Source of the DNA: JAEZDR01 sp039811185
GTDB taxonomy: Bacteria; Bacteroidota; Bacteroidia; Chitinophagales; Chitinophagaceae
Length of the DNA: 41,864 bases
Assembly (NCBI GenBank): GCA_039811185.1
Contig: JBDHYF010000013.1
Coordinates: 1-41,864, forward strand
Reading direction: 5' to 3'
The notes under the pieces were generated by a model. The model worked only from the letters and a program-made list of their open reading frames with translations. It was not told where the DNA came from and did no database searches. Each line of letters begins with the position of its first letter. Position 1 is the stretch's first letter. Made by a program: the position numbers and the translations under genes. Shown here piece by piece: positions 17,687-25,627 of the stretch.

Positions 17687-20239
17687 TTAGCGATGGCCGT
17701 GGATTACCGCAACCGGAAACGCTTTCAAATCAATTACATCATTTTCTAAATAAGATTGCCGCAATAAATCGAAAGGCTGTTGAACGGAAACGGGAAACGG
17801 AATTTCCGGACCTTGCTTGCCGCGGGTGCAAATCGCTATCACAAAAATCTCCGATTGGTATGAAAAAGAAAAGCAGAAGACAGAAGGGTTGGCAACTTCA
17901 ACACATTCATACTTCCCGTATTCAAATAAAGAAGATTTTGCTTTTCTGAAGTGAAGCAGCCGTTTAATTAGCGCTGCTTTTTGCTCCTCAAAGTCCTTGG
18001 AGGAAATCGTTGCTGTGTGCAAATTGCTTTTTGCGGTATCGAAATCAACGGCTCGCCGGTTGTCAGGATCCACATAGGAGAAATCACCCGCTTCCGACCC
18101 GCGATAAATGTCGGGAACGCCGGGGCTCAGCAGTTTTAGCGCGGTTTGAGCAAGCGATAGTCTTTTTCCGCAGCTGTCCGTTAATGCGAGCAGCGCCTTC
18201 AAACTTTCAACAAATGCTTGCTTGCTAAAACAGTCGTCGATAAACTGCATGCAGACAGCTTCGTAGGCCTCATTGGGTTCGTGCCACGAACTATTGCGCT
18301 TGCTCTCGCGCAAAGCCTTGGTAACGGCAGCTTTCAGCCGGTCTGCATCCTGTTTTGAAAGGACTGCTTCCGGTAGCAGCCCTCCAATCATCGATTGAAA
18401 AATATAGTATTGGTCGTTCAACGACGGACAAGCGGTTTGCGTTGCTTCCGCTTGCCGCAAATGATCTTGAGTCCAACGCATCCAGTCGTCGGGTATTTCG
18501 CTCAATGCCTGAATGCGCATGCGGCTGTCTTCACCCCGCTTGGTGTCGTGCGTGGCGGTCGCGTTCATCGCAAACGGGAATTGCGATTTTCTATTCGCCA
18601 TGTACTCGAAAAAAGCCCTGGCACCAACAGAAAACTGCTTCGGCGAGTTGCCCACTTCGTTATGTGATATCAGTACGTTGTAGTTGTAGAATGCCGTGTC
18701 TTCAATGCCTTTTGCAGCAAGTGGGCCGCTCAGTTGCATGAAGCGGTTTACAGTAGTAAGCAAATGTTCAGATGGATTCACCCGAACAAATAAATTAAAT
18801 AACGTGGAAAGGCAGTTGGTTAATCGTTCATGTTTTTTACCGGCTTCTTCAAATGCCTGTGCCAATACTTGCTGCTGTGCGGTGGGTAAACCGCCGGAAG
18901 CGGGATAAATCCGATATGTCGGGAGCGCAACCATAATTGCTGAAAGGGATTGTTTAACAGTGGATTTATCATAAGGTTTTAATTCATCTATTGTACAAAA
19001 CTGTTCAGTGATATTATCCAATTCGCCTGCCATAAAAGTTTCCAGAAATGTTTTTTTACTGTTGGCTGTTTCCGTGCTGAACTCCGGACAGGGCATGATG
19101 CGATGATAAAAATCTTTAAGCTGAGCCGCGCCTTCCGCATCGGTCAGAAGCTTCGATGCCATTCCAAGAAAGTCGTACCCCGTAGTGCCTTCAGTCGGCC
19201 AGGTTTCGGGAAGCAACTCGTGCTGCGCTAAAATTTTTTCCACCACCACATACACATCCCGGCCCGCAGCAGCTTTCAGTCGGCTCAGATATAATTCCGG
19301 TTGCAGCAGGCCGTCGATGTGATCGATTCTCAGGCCGTCGAAAATTCCCTCTGCACACAACTGAAGAATAAAGCGATGATAATGGTTAAACACTTCCTCG
19401 TCTTCCATCCTGAGAGAAATTAACCCGTTGATTGTAAAAAAACGGCGGTAGTTAATGATACTGTTGGTAACATTATAGTGAGCAAGCACATAATGTTGTT
19501 CGCGCAGGATTTCGAAGCGTGCTTCGGTATTAGAATTGAGGGCATCCAGCAGTTCGTTCGTCTTTGCCCGAAAGTATTCCGACATCAGCGTTTCAGACAA
19601 TTCTTCCCATTGCCGATGTCGCTGTTCGATGGCCTCCGACGCCGATAGTCCGGCCGAAGCCTTCTTGAGTATTTCAGCCATCTCATCGGTTGCATGGAAG
19701 GCGATCAGTGGGAGAGAATCGGCGTTTACAGGGAAAAGGTTGTCGTAGTAGGTAAAGTAAAATCCATCTTCCTTCAAAACCATTTTAATGCTTCCGTTGC
19801 GGATGGCGGTTTCTGCATCTTCACTCAAAAAAGGTACGAGCAGCTTGCCATTTAACCAACTTAGGGGGCTGTTGAAGTCAATATCAAAATAGGCTGCATA
19901 AGCTGAGCTTTTTCCTTCACGCAACACATTGTGAATCCAGCCATTCTGCGCACTGAAAGCCATGTGGTTCGGAACAATATCCTGCAACCAAAGCATCCCT
20001 TTCTCCTTCAGTTTTTTGCTGATGCGCCTGAGATCCTCCAAACTCCCGATTTCATCATTTATCTCAAACGGATTCGTAACATCGTATCCATGCGTACTGC
20101 CCGGCATACTTTTAAAAATCGGCGATGCATAAATGGTATCCACCCCAAGGTGGTAGATATAATCGCGAATATTTTCAAGGTCTGTAAGGCGAAAGTCTTT
20201 ATGAAACTGAATGCGGTAGGTGCAGAGCGGTTTTTTCAT
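17687..20239 (-). CDS. treY: Malto-oligosyltrehalose synthase (glycoside hydrolase family 13)
   Basis: The 850-residue protein begins with TYRIQFHKDFRLTDLENI and DTIYASPIFKSMPGSTHGYDV, the typical start of TreY with its characteristic inserted barrel. GLRIDHIDGL carries the nucleophile Asp, VVVEKILAQHELLP the acid/base Glu, and ATHDTKRGEDSR the third acid. GVPDIYRGSEAG is the usual C-terminal motif. It converts the reducing-end maltose unit of a malto-oligosaccharide to a trehalose unit, which TreZ then releases. treZ, treX and treS are not in the window, so the partner must lie elsewhere. Length is within the family's range. Confidence 0.93.
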   Translation of the reverse strand: MKKPLCTYRIQFHKDFRLTDLENIRDYIYHLGVDTIYASPIFKSMPGSTHGYDVTNPFEINDEIGSLEDLRRISKKLKEKGMLWLQDIVPNHMAFSAQNGWIHNVLREGKSSAYAAYFDIDFNSPLSWLNGKLLVPFLSEDAETAIRNGSIKMVLKEDGFYFTYYDNLFPVNADSLPLIAFHATDEMAEILKKASAGLSASEAIEQRHRQWEELSETLMSEYFRAKTNELLDALNSNTEARFEILREQHYVLAHYNVTNSIINYRRFFTINGLISLRMEDEEVFNHYHRFILQLCAEGIFDGLRIDHIDGLLQPELYLSRLKAAAGRDVYVVVEKILAQHELLPETWPTEGTTGYDFLGMASKLLTDAEGAAQLKDFYHRIMPCPEFSTETANSKKTFLETFMAGELDNITEQFCTIDELKPYDKSTVKQSLSAIMVALPTYRIYPASGGLPTAQQQVLAQAFEEAGKKHERLTNCLSTLFNLFVRVNPSEHLLTTVNRFMQLSGPLAAKGIEDTAFYNYNVLISHNEVGNSPKQFSVGARAFFEYMANRKSQFPFAMNATATHDTKRGEDSRMRIQALSEIPDDWMRWTQDHLRQAEATQTACPSLNDQYYIFQSMIGGLLPEAVLSKQDADRLKAAVTKALRESKRNSSWHEPNEAYEAVCMQFIDDCFSKQAFVESLKALLALTDSCGKRLSLAQTALKLLSPGVPDIYRGSEAGDFSYVDPDNRRAVDFDTAKSNLHTATISSKDFEEQKAALIKRLLHFRKAKSSLFEYGKYECVEVANPSVFCFSFSYQSEIFVIAICTRGKQGPEIPFPVSVQQPFDLLRQSYLENDVIDLKAFPVAVIHGHR

Positions 20240-20340
20240 GATTTTTATTTAAGCTTTGAAAAATGATGAAAAACAGGTGCCAAACCCCTGATTTAACAGT
20301 TTCACGAAACCACGCCTTTATGTTAGAAAGGCGATATGCT

Positions 20341-20348
20341 TATCTTCG
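20341..20348 (+). promoter_or_regulatory. Possible -7 element of the nusB operon
   Basis: TATCTTCG differs from TAnnTTTG at one position and lies 22 bases before the chosen nusB start. No convincing -33 element is seen. Divergent treY starts 102 bases to the left. Confidence 0.3.
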
Positions 20349-20370
20349 CAGCCCCAAAAAAGTTGTTTAC

Positions 20371-21306
20371 ATGATTAGCAGGCGAAATATCAGGGTAAAG
20401 GTGATGCAGATATTATATGCGCTTCAAACGTTTTCAGGCTCCGATGAAGGACAATCTCAAAAAACCAATCCTGTAAAACTGCTTCAATCGCAACTCGACA
20501 AAACGAAGGAGCTTTTTGTTTTTCTGGTTTATCATCTTACAGAAATTGCTCGCTACGCCGAACAAGACGCCTTTCAGCGCGCTTCAAAAAATCTTCCATC
20601 CGAAGAAGATAAAAATGTGAACACGAAAATTGCCGGGAATATTTATGTGTGGAAGATGCTGGAAAACCCCGGCTATAAAGCGGCTGTTGATGCTTTCAGC
20701 CCACAACTGCGCAGCGACAAACAAATCATCAAAAAATTATATAATCAGCTTACACAAACCGACGAATATAAAAAATACATTGTTGGCGAACGGACAGCGG
20801 CCGCCGATAAGGAAATAGCCTTGTTTATTTTTAACCGGCTAATGATAGAAAATGAAGATTTTGTTTCCTATGTGGAAGACGTGTACACCAATTTAGCCGA
20901 TGATGATGAAATGATTCGGCAACTCGTTGTGGGTTATATAGCCAAGCCGCAGTCGTACGATCTGGAGGAAATGGTGGGGAAAGAAAAGTGGCAGTATGCA
21001 AGAGATTTAATGACCACCGTTTTGGAAAAAAAAGAATATCTGCAACAGATGATTGCGCCGAAACTAAAGAATTGGGACGCCGAACGCATTGCCTTGCTCG
21101 ACATGGTTTTGATGGAGATGGGTGTAAGTGAATTGCTGTATTTCGAAACAATACCGCCCAAAGTTACCATTAACGAATACATTGACGTAGCGAAGGAATA
21201 TTCCACTCCTCAAAGCGGCCAATTCATTAACGGAATCCTTGATAGCATTCATAAAGACCTTGTTGCGACTAATAAAATCCGCAAAGTTGATTACAAATCG
21301 AAATGA
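20371..21306 (+). CDS. nusB: Transcription antitermination factor NusB, long form
   Basis: From ATG 20371 the protein has 311 residues, against about 140 for classical NusB. The start MISRRNIRVKVMQILYALQ is the conserved NusB helix 1; the frame is open further upstream but without the family pattern. The C-terminal third (LEKKEYLQQMIAPKLKNWDAERIALLDMVLMEMGVSELLYF, then KVTINEYIDVAKEYS) is standard NusB. The middle is an insertion that I also expect in other Bacteroidota NusB proteins. NusB binds the boxA RNA of rRNA operons with NusE. The gene leads a probable operon with DUF1573, yajC and coaE. Confidence 0.93.
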   Translation: MISRRNIRVKVMQILYALQTFSGSDEGQSQKTNPVKLLQSQLDKTKELFVFLVYHLTEIARYAEQDAFQRASKNLPSEEDKNVNTKIAGNIYVWKMLENPGYKAAVDAFSPQLRSDKQIIKKLYNQLTQTDEYKKYIVGERTAAADKEIALFIFNRLMIENEDFVSYVEDVYTNLADDDEMIRQLVVGYIAKPQSYDLEEMVGKEKWQYARDLMTTVLEKKEYLQQMIAPKLKNWDAERIALLDMVLMEMGVSELLYFETIPPKVTINEYIDVAKEYSTPQSGQFINGILDSIHKDLVATNKIRKVDYKSK

Positions 21307-21323
21307 AATAATAACTTGCAAAG

Positions 21324-21791
21324 ATGAAAAGGATTATTTTATTTTTCACCATATTTACTACTGTGTTCTTCGCCGCTTGCCGGGGTAATATTACGCAGGA
21401 AGCCGAGCATAAAATGAATCAGGACGTTATAAAAAACGTTCAAAAATATACAACCATCGAGTGGGTCGATTCGCTTGTAAACTTCGGCACTATAAAAATG
21501 GGTGAGAAGGCTCGTGTTCACTTCCGGTTTAAAAACACCGGCGAGAATCCGCTTTATCTCGTAGATGTACAGGCGGGTTGCGGCTGTACCGTGGTAGACT
21601 ATACCCGTGGCGCAATTCCTCCAAAAAGAGAGGGTGTAGTTACGGCTGAATTCGATAGCAACAGAAGCGATGTGGGCGACATCCGGAAATCCATTACCGT
21701 ACACACCAACACCAAAGGCAATGCCATGCACCAGCTGGTATTTACCGGCGAAGTGTGGTGCTGTGGTTCGGGCGACAATGTTTTTTATTAA
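21324..21791 (+). CDS. DUF1573 lipoprotein
   Basis: The 155-residue protein has a lipoprotein signal with Cys19 (FFAAC). The body is a single Ig-like beta domain with the typical DUF1573 pattern: DFGTIKMGEKA-type strand (VNFGTIKMGE), FRFKNTGENPL, and CGCTVVDYTRGAIPP. The function of DUF1573 is unknown; these proteins are frequent in Bacteroidota. It starts 17 bases after nusB and precedes yajC by 26 bases, so it is probably co-transcribed. The C-terminal CCGSGDNVFY lies outside the domain. Confidence 0.9.
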   Translation: MKRIILFFTIFTTVFFAACRGNITQEAEHKMNQDVIKNVQKYTTIEWVDSLVNFGTIKMGEKARVHFRFKNTGENPLYLVDVQAGCGCTVVDYTRGAIPPKREGVVTAEFDSNRSDVGDIRKSITVHTNTKGNAMHQLVFTGEVWCCGSGDNVFY

Positions 21792-21817
21792 TTCACAATA
21801 AATTTTAGAGAGTTACA

Positions 21818-22156
21818 ATGATGAATGTTTTATTAGCGGCAGGTCAGGGTGGCCAGGGCGGCGGAGGCTCCATTCAGTTAATTATGATGGGCGCCATAAT
21901 TTTGGTTTTCTGGCTGTTTATGATCCGTCCGCAGGCTAAAAAAGCCAAAGAACAAAAGAAGTTTATCGACAACCTGCAAAAAGGCGATAAAATTGTTACG
22001 ATAGCCGGAATCCATGGAGTAATTAACCGCGTTAACGAAGACAACACTATCCAACTGGAAATCACGCCGGGCAGTTATTTAAAAATCGAAAAGTCGGCCA
22101 TTAGCATGGAGTGGACTTCGGGCCTGAACAAAGCCCAGTCGGCAGATAAAAAATAA
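21818..22156 (+). CDS. yajC: Preprotein translocase accessory subunit YajC
   Basis: The 112-residue protein has one membrane segment (about 17-37, IQLIMMGAIILVFWLFMIRPQ) followed by the YajC motif FMIRPQAKKAKEQKKFIDNLQKGD and a small beta domain (IVTIAGIHGVINRV). YajC associates with SecDF of the Sec translocon. The Gly/Gln-rich N-terminus (AAGQGGQGGGGS) is common in Bacteroidota. Met2 (21821) is an equally good start. Confidence 0.95.
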   Translation: MMNVLLAAGQGGQGGGGSIQLIMMGAIILVFWLFMIRPQAKKAKEQKKFIDNLQKGDKIVTIAGIHGVINRVNEDNTIQLEITPGSYLKIEKSAISMEWTSGLNKAQSADKK

Positions 22157-22173
22157 ATTCCTTTACCTTTTTA

Positions 22174-22213
22174 AAATTCCAGATTGATATTCAGTTTGGA
22201 ATTTTTTTATTTT
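22174..22213 (+). terminator. Terminator-like hairpin between yajC and coaE
   Basis: AAATTCCA (22174-22181) pairs with TGGAATTT (22197-22204), and a T-rich tract continues almost to the coaE start at 22217. It may end the nusB-yajC transcript or attenuate it. TACCTTTT (22164-22171), one base off the -7 consensus, could be a separate coaE promoter. Confidence 0.5.
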
Positions 22214-22216
22214 ATT

Positions 22217-22801
22217 ATGTTGAAAGTGGGCATAACAGGCGGTATCGGCAGCGGAAAATCGGTTGTCGCAAAGATGTTTTCTGTGCTTGGCGTCCCGGTA
22301 TTTGATGCGGATAAGGAAGCAAAGAAAACTATGATTGAAGATGATGGTGTACGACAACAACTCATTGCCGCTTTTGGCCCGCAAACCTTTCAGTCAAACG
22401 GTTTAAACCGGGCCTATCTCGCTTCCGTGGTATTTGCCGATGCGGCCTCACTCGAAAAGCTGAACAGCATTGTGCACCCTGCGGTCATCCGGCATGCCGA
22501 TCAGTGGTTTAACCGTTTTAATACCGCGTATGTGATGAAAGAAGCAGCATTAATTTTCGAGTCGGGCTCGGCCCGTGGGCTCGATTACATTATTGGCGTA
22601 ACAGCGCCAACAGCTCTGCGGCTGCAGCGGGTGATGAAAAGAGACGGTATTAGCCGGGAAGAAGTAACGAAGCGAATGCAGTCGCAATTGGACGACGGCA
22701 TTAAAATGAAACTCTGCGATTTTGTCGTGTTTAACGATGAGCGGCATTCGGTAATAGAACAAGTGCTCGGCATCCATACGCGCCTCCTGCGTCTTGTTTA
22801 A
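22217..22801 (+). CDS. coaE: Dephospho-CoA kinase
   Basis: The 194-residue protein starts MLKVGITGGIGSGKS, with the P-loop at 8-15. I rejected the earlier in-frame ATG at 22184 because it would add 11 hydrophobic residues before the conserved first strand and lies in the hairpin. Further CoaE features are VPVFDADKEAK, the LNSIVHPAVI segment and a lid-like ISREEVTKRMQSQL. It phosphorylates the ribose 3'-hydroxyl of dephospho-CoA, the last step of CoA synthesis. Length is standard. Confidence 0.95.
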   Translation: MLKVGITGGIGSGKSVVAKMFSVLGVPVFDADKEAKKTMIEDDGVRQQLIAAFGPQTFQSNGLNRAYLASVVFADAASLEKLNSIVHPAVIRHADQWFNRFNTAYVMKEAALIFESGSARGLDYIIGVTAPTALRLQRVMKRDGISREEVTKRMQSQLDDGIKMKLCDFVVFNDERHSVIEQVLGIHTRLLRLV

Positions 22802-22802
22802 T

Positions 22803-23045
22803 TTATAGAAAAATGGGACTGTGGCCGTTCAGCTCGTTTATCGGCTTTTGCAGACCGGCTGTCCATTCCAAATCCGCCGCAGGACCGGCGCTGCAAAGCT
22901 TCAGCGGGTTTTCCATTTCCATCCGGCAGCCCATCAGCAGATGCCCATCTATTAAACAGGGCACTGAACACGCAACGCGGCGTCGTTGCGAATACATCGC
23001 CCCGTCATTGCGAGCGAAGCGAAGCAATCTGTTTGATAGAACCAC
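22803..23045. repeat. Dispersed-repeat-like intergenic segment
   Basis: This stretch between coaE and the MORN/TonB-C gene does not look coding, although long frames run through it on both strands. At 23003-23030 it carries the CGTCATTGCGAG...AAGCAATCT type of element, which I know as a widespread intergenic repeat in unrelated bacteria; ATTGC and GCAAT at its ends are complementary. The part at 22813-22925 is richer in GC than its surroundings, and its minus-strand frame reads like spurious proteins often predicted in Bacteroidota intergenic repeats (ending GHSPIF). Copy number cannot be judged from one window. Confidence 0.5.
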
Positions 23046-23055
23046 ACCGCAATTG

Positions 23056-24003
23056 TTACAACAGAAACTTCAAATTAAAATTTTGCACAAACCTCGACTC
23101 AACGCTACGGTTTTTCGACCTTGCAGGAATAAAGCCCTTTATCTTCTGAATGGCTTCAACGGCCGCCCTATCAAATGCCGGATGAACGGGCCGCAGCACA
23201 GTAATGTTATCTACTTCTCCATTTTCATCAATAACAAAACCAATTAAAAGATCGAAATTTCGACTCACCCGAATGTCGTCGGCATCCGGAAAATCCACCT
23301 CTTTAAAAAAGTACTTCTGAAGCTTTTTTGTACCGCCTTCAAAACTCGCATCAGCGTTGGGCTGCAACGGATTCATTTCTTTCCCTCTCTCGTCATAATA
23401 TTTCGATGCGATCAATTCCCCGTCCACAAACTCTTCCGTGCAAGTTAGTTTTCCGCCGTTGTTGTAATAACTCCAGATTCCATGCTTCTTACCCGACCGG
23501 AAGAAAGTCCTTTCGCTGAGCTGTCCATTCCTAAAAAAGCCGTGCCGCGCCCAAAGGCCATCTTCCCTGCTAAAGAAAACACTGTCTTTCAGCCTGCCGT
23601 TCGCGTACCAACTATACGCTGCACCGGCTAAGCCTCCGTTTTCATAATTGCCTGAATCCTTTAGCCGGCCGTTGTCGTGCCATGCCAGCCAGCGCCCCTC
23701 TTTTTTTCCGAGTTCGTTATAAAATTCTTTTGCTTTTTGGTTTTTTGAGGGATAGAAATAGTAGAAAGCACCTACAGGCAGTTTGCCATTTGAATCGAGA
23801 TAACTGCCTTTCATTGCAAGGCCTTTTTCCGGCAAATAGAAATCCTTCCTTTCCCAAACGGAATCCTTCCATTCCGTTGAGGAATAGTACCGGGCATTTT
23901 CGGCGGCAGCGGGTTTGTGGTCCCAGCTGTACAACCTGACAATTTTTTGAGAAAAGCTCGTGTAAAAGCAGCAGGTGAGGATAATGAGCAGCAAATGTTT
24001 CAT
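23056..24003 (-). CDS. Exported protein with MORN-like (YwqK) repeats and a TonB C-terminal domain
   Basis: The 315-residue protein has a signal peptide (ending near SFS). Residues about 65-205 hold MORN-like repeats of the YwqK type: GRWLAWHDNGRLKDSGNYENG, WYANGRLKDS, HGFFRNGQLSERTFF and KHGIWSYYNNGGKLTCTEEF. The last 90 residues match a TonB C-terminal domain (FDLLIGFVIDENGEVDNITVLRPV, then DRAAVEAIQKIKGFIPA). Such proteins are common in Bacteroidota. Without the N-terminal membrane anchor and Pro-rich spacer of TonB, it is unlikely to energise receptors; a periplasmic binding role is more likely. Confidence 0.85.
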   Translation of the reverse strand: MKHLLLIILTCCFYTSFSQKIVRLYSWDHKPAAAENARYYSSTEWKDSVWERKDFYLPEKGLAMKGSYLDSNGKLPVGAFYYFYPSKNQKAKEFYNELGKKEGRWLAWHDNGRLKDSGNYENGGLAGAAYSWYANGRLKDSVFFSREDGLWARHGFFRNGQLSERTFFRSGKKHGIWSYYNNGGKLTCTEEFVDGELIASKYYDERGKEMNPLQPNADASFEGGTKKLQKYFFKEVDFPDADDIRVSRNFDLLIGFVIDENGEVDNITVLRPVHPAFDRAAVEAIQKIKGFIPARSKNRSVESRFVQNFNLKFLL

Positions 24004-24071
24004 GGTTTCGAATTTCGCAGTTTTCGGTTAATGCATCAACTTTCTTTTCGGCCGCTTTATCTTTAGCATAA

Positions 24072-24079
24072 CAAAATTA
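24072..24079 (-). promoter_or_regulatory. Candidate -7 element of the MORN/TonB-C gene
   Basis: TAATTTTG on the minus strand is a full TAnnTTTG match, 68 bases before the start codon. No TTG is seen 19 bases upstream, and the region is AT-rich, so chance is possible. Confidence 0.35.
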
Positions 24080-24104
24080 TTCTGTGCTTTCGGTTAGCGG
24101 CGGC

Positions 24105-24112
24105 TAATTTTG
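24105..24112 (+). promoter_or_regulatory. Candidate -7 element of the MFS gene
   Basis: TAATTTTG is a full TAnnTTTG match only 10 bases before the MFS start codon, so the transcript would have almost no leader. No -33 element is seen. With 24072-24079 it would form a divergent promoter pair. Confidence 0.35.
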
Positions 24113-24122
24113 TACGCTTTTT

Positions 24123-25373
24123 ATGAAAAATAACCTTGCTCCGAAAGAGAAATTTTCTTCCTATCAGATTCTTGTAATTGTACTGCTCGCCGTAGCGCAA
24201 TTTACCGTGGTGCTCGATTTTATGGTGATGGCGCCTTTGGGCGATATTTTAATGAAATCGATGAAACTGAATGCGCCACAATTTGCAACGGCCGTTTCTG
24301 CTTATGCGTTTGCAGCAGGCGTTTCCGGCATTTTTGCTGCCGGTTTTGCCGACCGCTTCGACCGCAAAAAACTTCTACTTTTTTTATATACCGGCTTTAT
24401 TGTAGGCACGCTGCTCGTTGCTCTTTCCGGTACGCATTTTATGTTGATGTTTGCACGCATTGTAACCGGCCTTTTCGGCGGTGTAATCAGCGCTGTTACC
24501 CTCGCCATCATCACCGATATCTTTTCGTTTCAGCAAAGAGGCCGGGTAATGGGATTTGTGCAAATGGCGTTTGCAGTAAGTCAGGTTGCTGGAATTCCTG
24601 TCGGCCTCTATCTTGCTAACATTTTCAGTTGGCATGCCCCTTTTTTGCTCATTGTAGGTATCAGCGTGGTAACTGCTGTTATCATCGGAATTTTTCTTCG
24701 GCCTGTAGCCGCACACATTCAGCATAAACGAGAAATCAATGCCTTTGTGCACTTAAAAAATACCGTTGTCCGCAAACAATATGTTTATGCGTTTGCCACT
24801 ACTGCGCTGCTGTCGATAGGCGGGTATATGATGATGCCTTTTTCTACCCCCTTCCTCATTAACAACGTTGGTATTTTAAACGAACAGCTACCAGGCATTT
24901 ATGTAGTGATGGGCGTTTGTTCTATGATTGTGATGCCGGCGGTGGGAAGAATCAGTGATAAGGCGGGCAAGTTTCCCACCTTTGTTTTTGGCACGGTACT
25001 CGGCGCCGTCATGGTGTTTATTTACTGCAATCTGCCGGTATCGCCGGTGTGGAAGGTGATTGTGGTAAGCGCCACTATGTTTGCGGGCATCATGTCGAGA
25101 ATGATTCCTGCGCAGGCGCTGATGACAGCCGTTCCCGACAGTGCCGACCGCGGCGCTTTCATGAGTGTGAATTCCTCGCTTCAGCAGATTGCCGGCGGAA
25201 TTGCATCGGTTATTGCAGGATTAATTGTGTATCAGGAGCCCGGCGGCCGCATCCACCATTTCGACACGCTGGGATACATCTGCATAGTAATGATGATCAT
25301 CGGCGCCTTCCTGATGTCCGGGATCAATAAGATAGTGATGGATAAGGTGGGCAGCACCAAAGCAGTTGTATAA
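24123..25373 (+). CDS. MFS transporter, drug:H+ antiporter-like
   Basis: The 416-residue protein has about 12 membrane segments with a central loop near residue 200 (HIQHKREINAF). The segment GFADRFDRKKLLLF between helices 2 and 3 is the family's motif A, and a second partial copy (GRISDKAGKFPTF) lies in the C-terminal half. QVAGIPVGLYLANIFSWHAPF resembles motif C of 12-helix antiporters (DHA1), which suggests export. The substrate cannot be told. Confidence 0.9.
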   Translation: MKNNLAPKEKFSSYQILVIVLLAVAQFTVVLDFMVMAPLGDILMKSMKLNAPQFATAVSAYAFAAGVSGIFAAGFADRFDRKKLLLFLYTGFIVGTLLVALSGTHFMLMFARIVTGLFGGVISAVTLAIITDIFSFQQRGRVMGFVQMAFAVSQVAGIPVGLYLANIFSWHAPFLLIVGISVVTAVIIGIFLRPVAAHIQHKREINAFVHLKNTVVRKQYVYAFATTALLSIGGYMMMPFSTPFLINNVGILNEQLPGIYVVMGVCSMIVMPAVGRISDKAGKFPTFVFGTVLGAVMVFIYCNLPVSPVWKVIVVSATMFAGIMSRMIPAQALMTAVPDSADRGAFMSVNSSLQQIAGGIASVIAGLIVYQEPGGRIHHFDTLGYICIVMMIIGAFLMSGINKIVMDKVGSTKAVV

Positions 25374-25444
25374 CAAAAAATAATTCGGCCGATTTCAAAT
25401 TTTTTTTAAATTTATTGCTCCTTTTTAATACTCATAACGAAGCA

Positions 25445-25627
25445 ATGCAACTGTTACTGGCGCTTACCTCTAAACAAACCGACTTAAATCAACAACTGAA
25501 GTATGCACTTGCGCACGACGCGCCGCAGCTCGAAATTTCTATTTTACGTCAGGCCCTGGAACGCCTGAACGCACAGATAGAACAACTCGAGAAAAAACAA
25601 AACATCATTTCCCGCGATCCTCATTAA
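25445..25627 (+). CDS. Small coiled-coil protein of 60 residues, function unknown
   Basis: From ATG 25445 (MQLLLALTSKQTDLNQQ) the frame runs to TAA at 25625-25627. The product is helical, with heptad-like spacing over ALERLNAQIEQLEKK, and has no signal or membrane segment. A TTG at 25415 would add ten residues. Its stop overlaps the stop of the convergent PolX-like gene. I do not recognise the family, and it could be a chance frame, but composition and length resemble real small proteins. Confidence 0.45.
   Translation: MQLLLALTSKQTDLNQQLKYALAHDAPQLEISILRQALERLNAQIEQLEKKQNIISRDPH

Noticed and set aside
22813..23247. Long frames on both strands in the coaE-MORN intergenic region
   Set aside because: They cross a known type of intergenic repeat and the antisense of a real gene.
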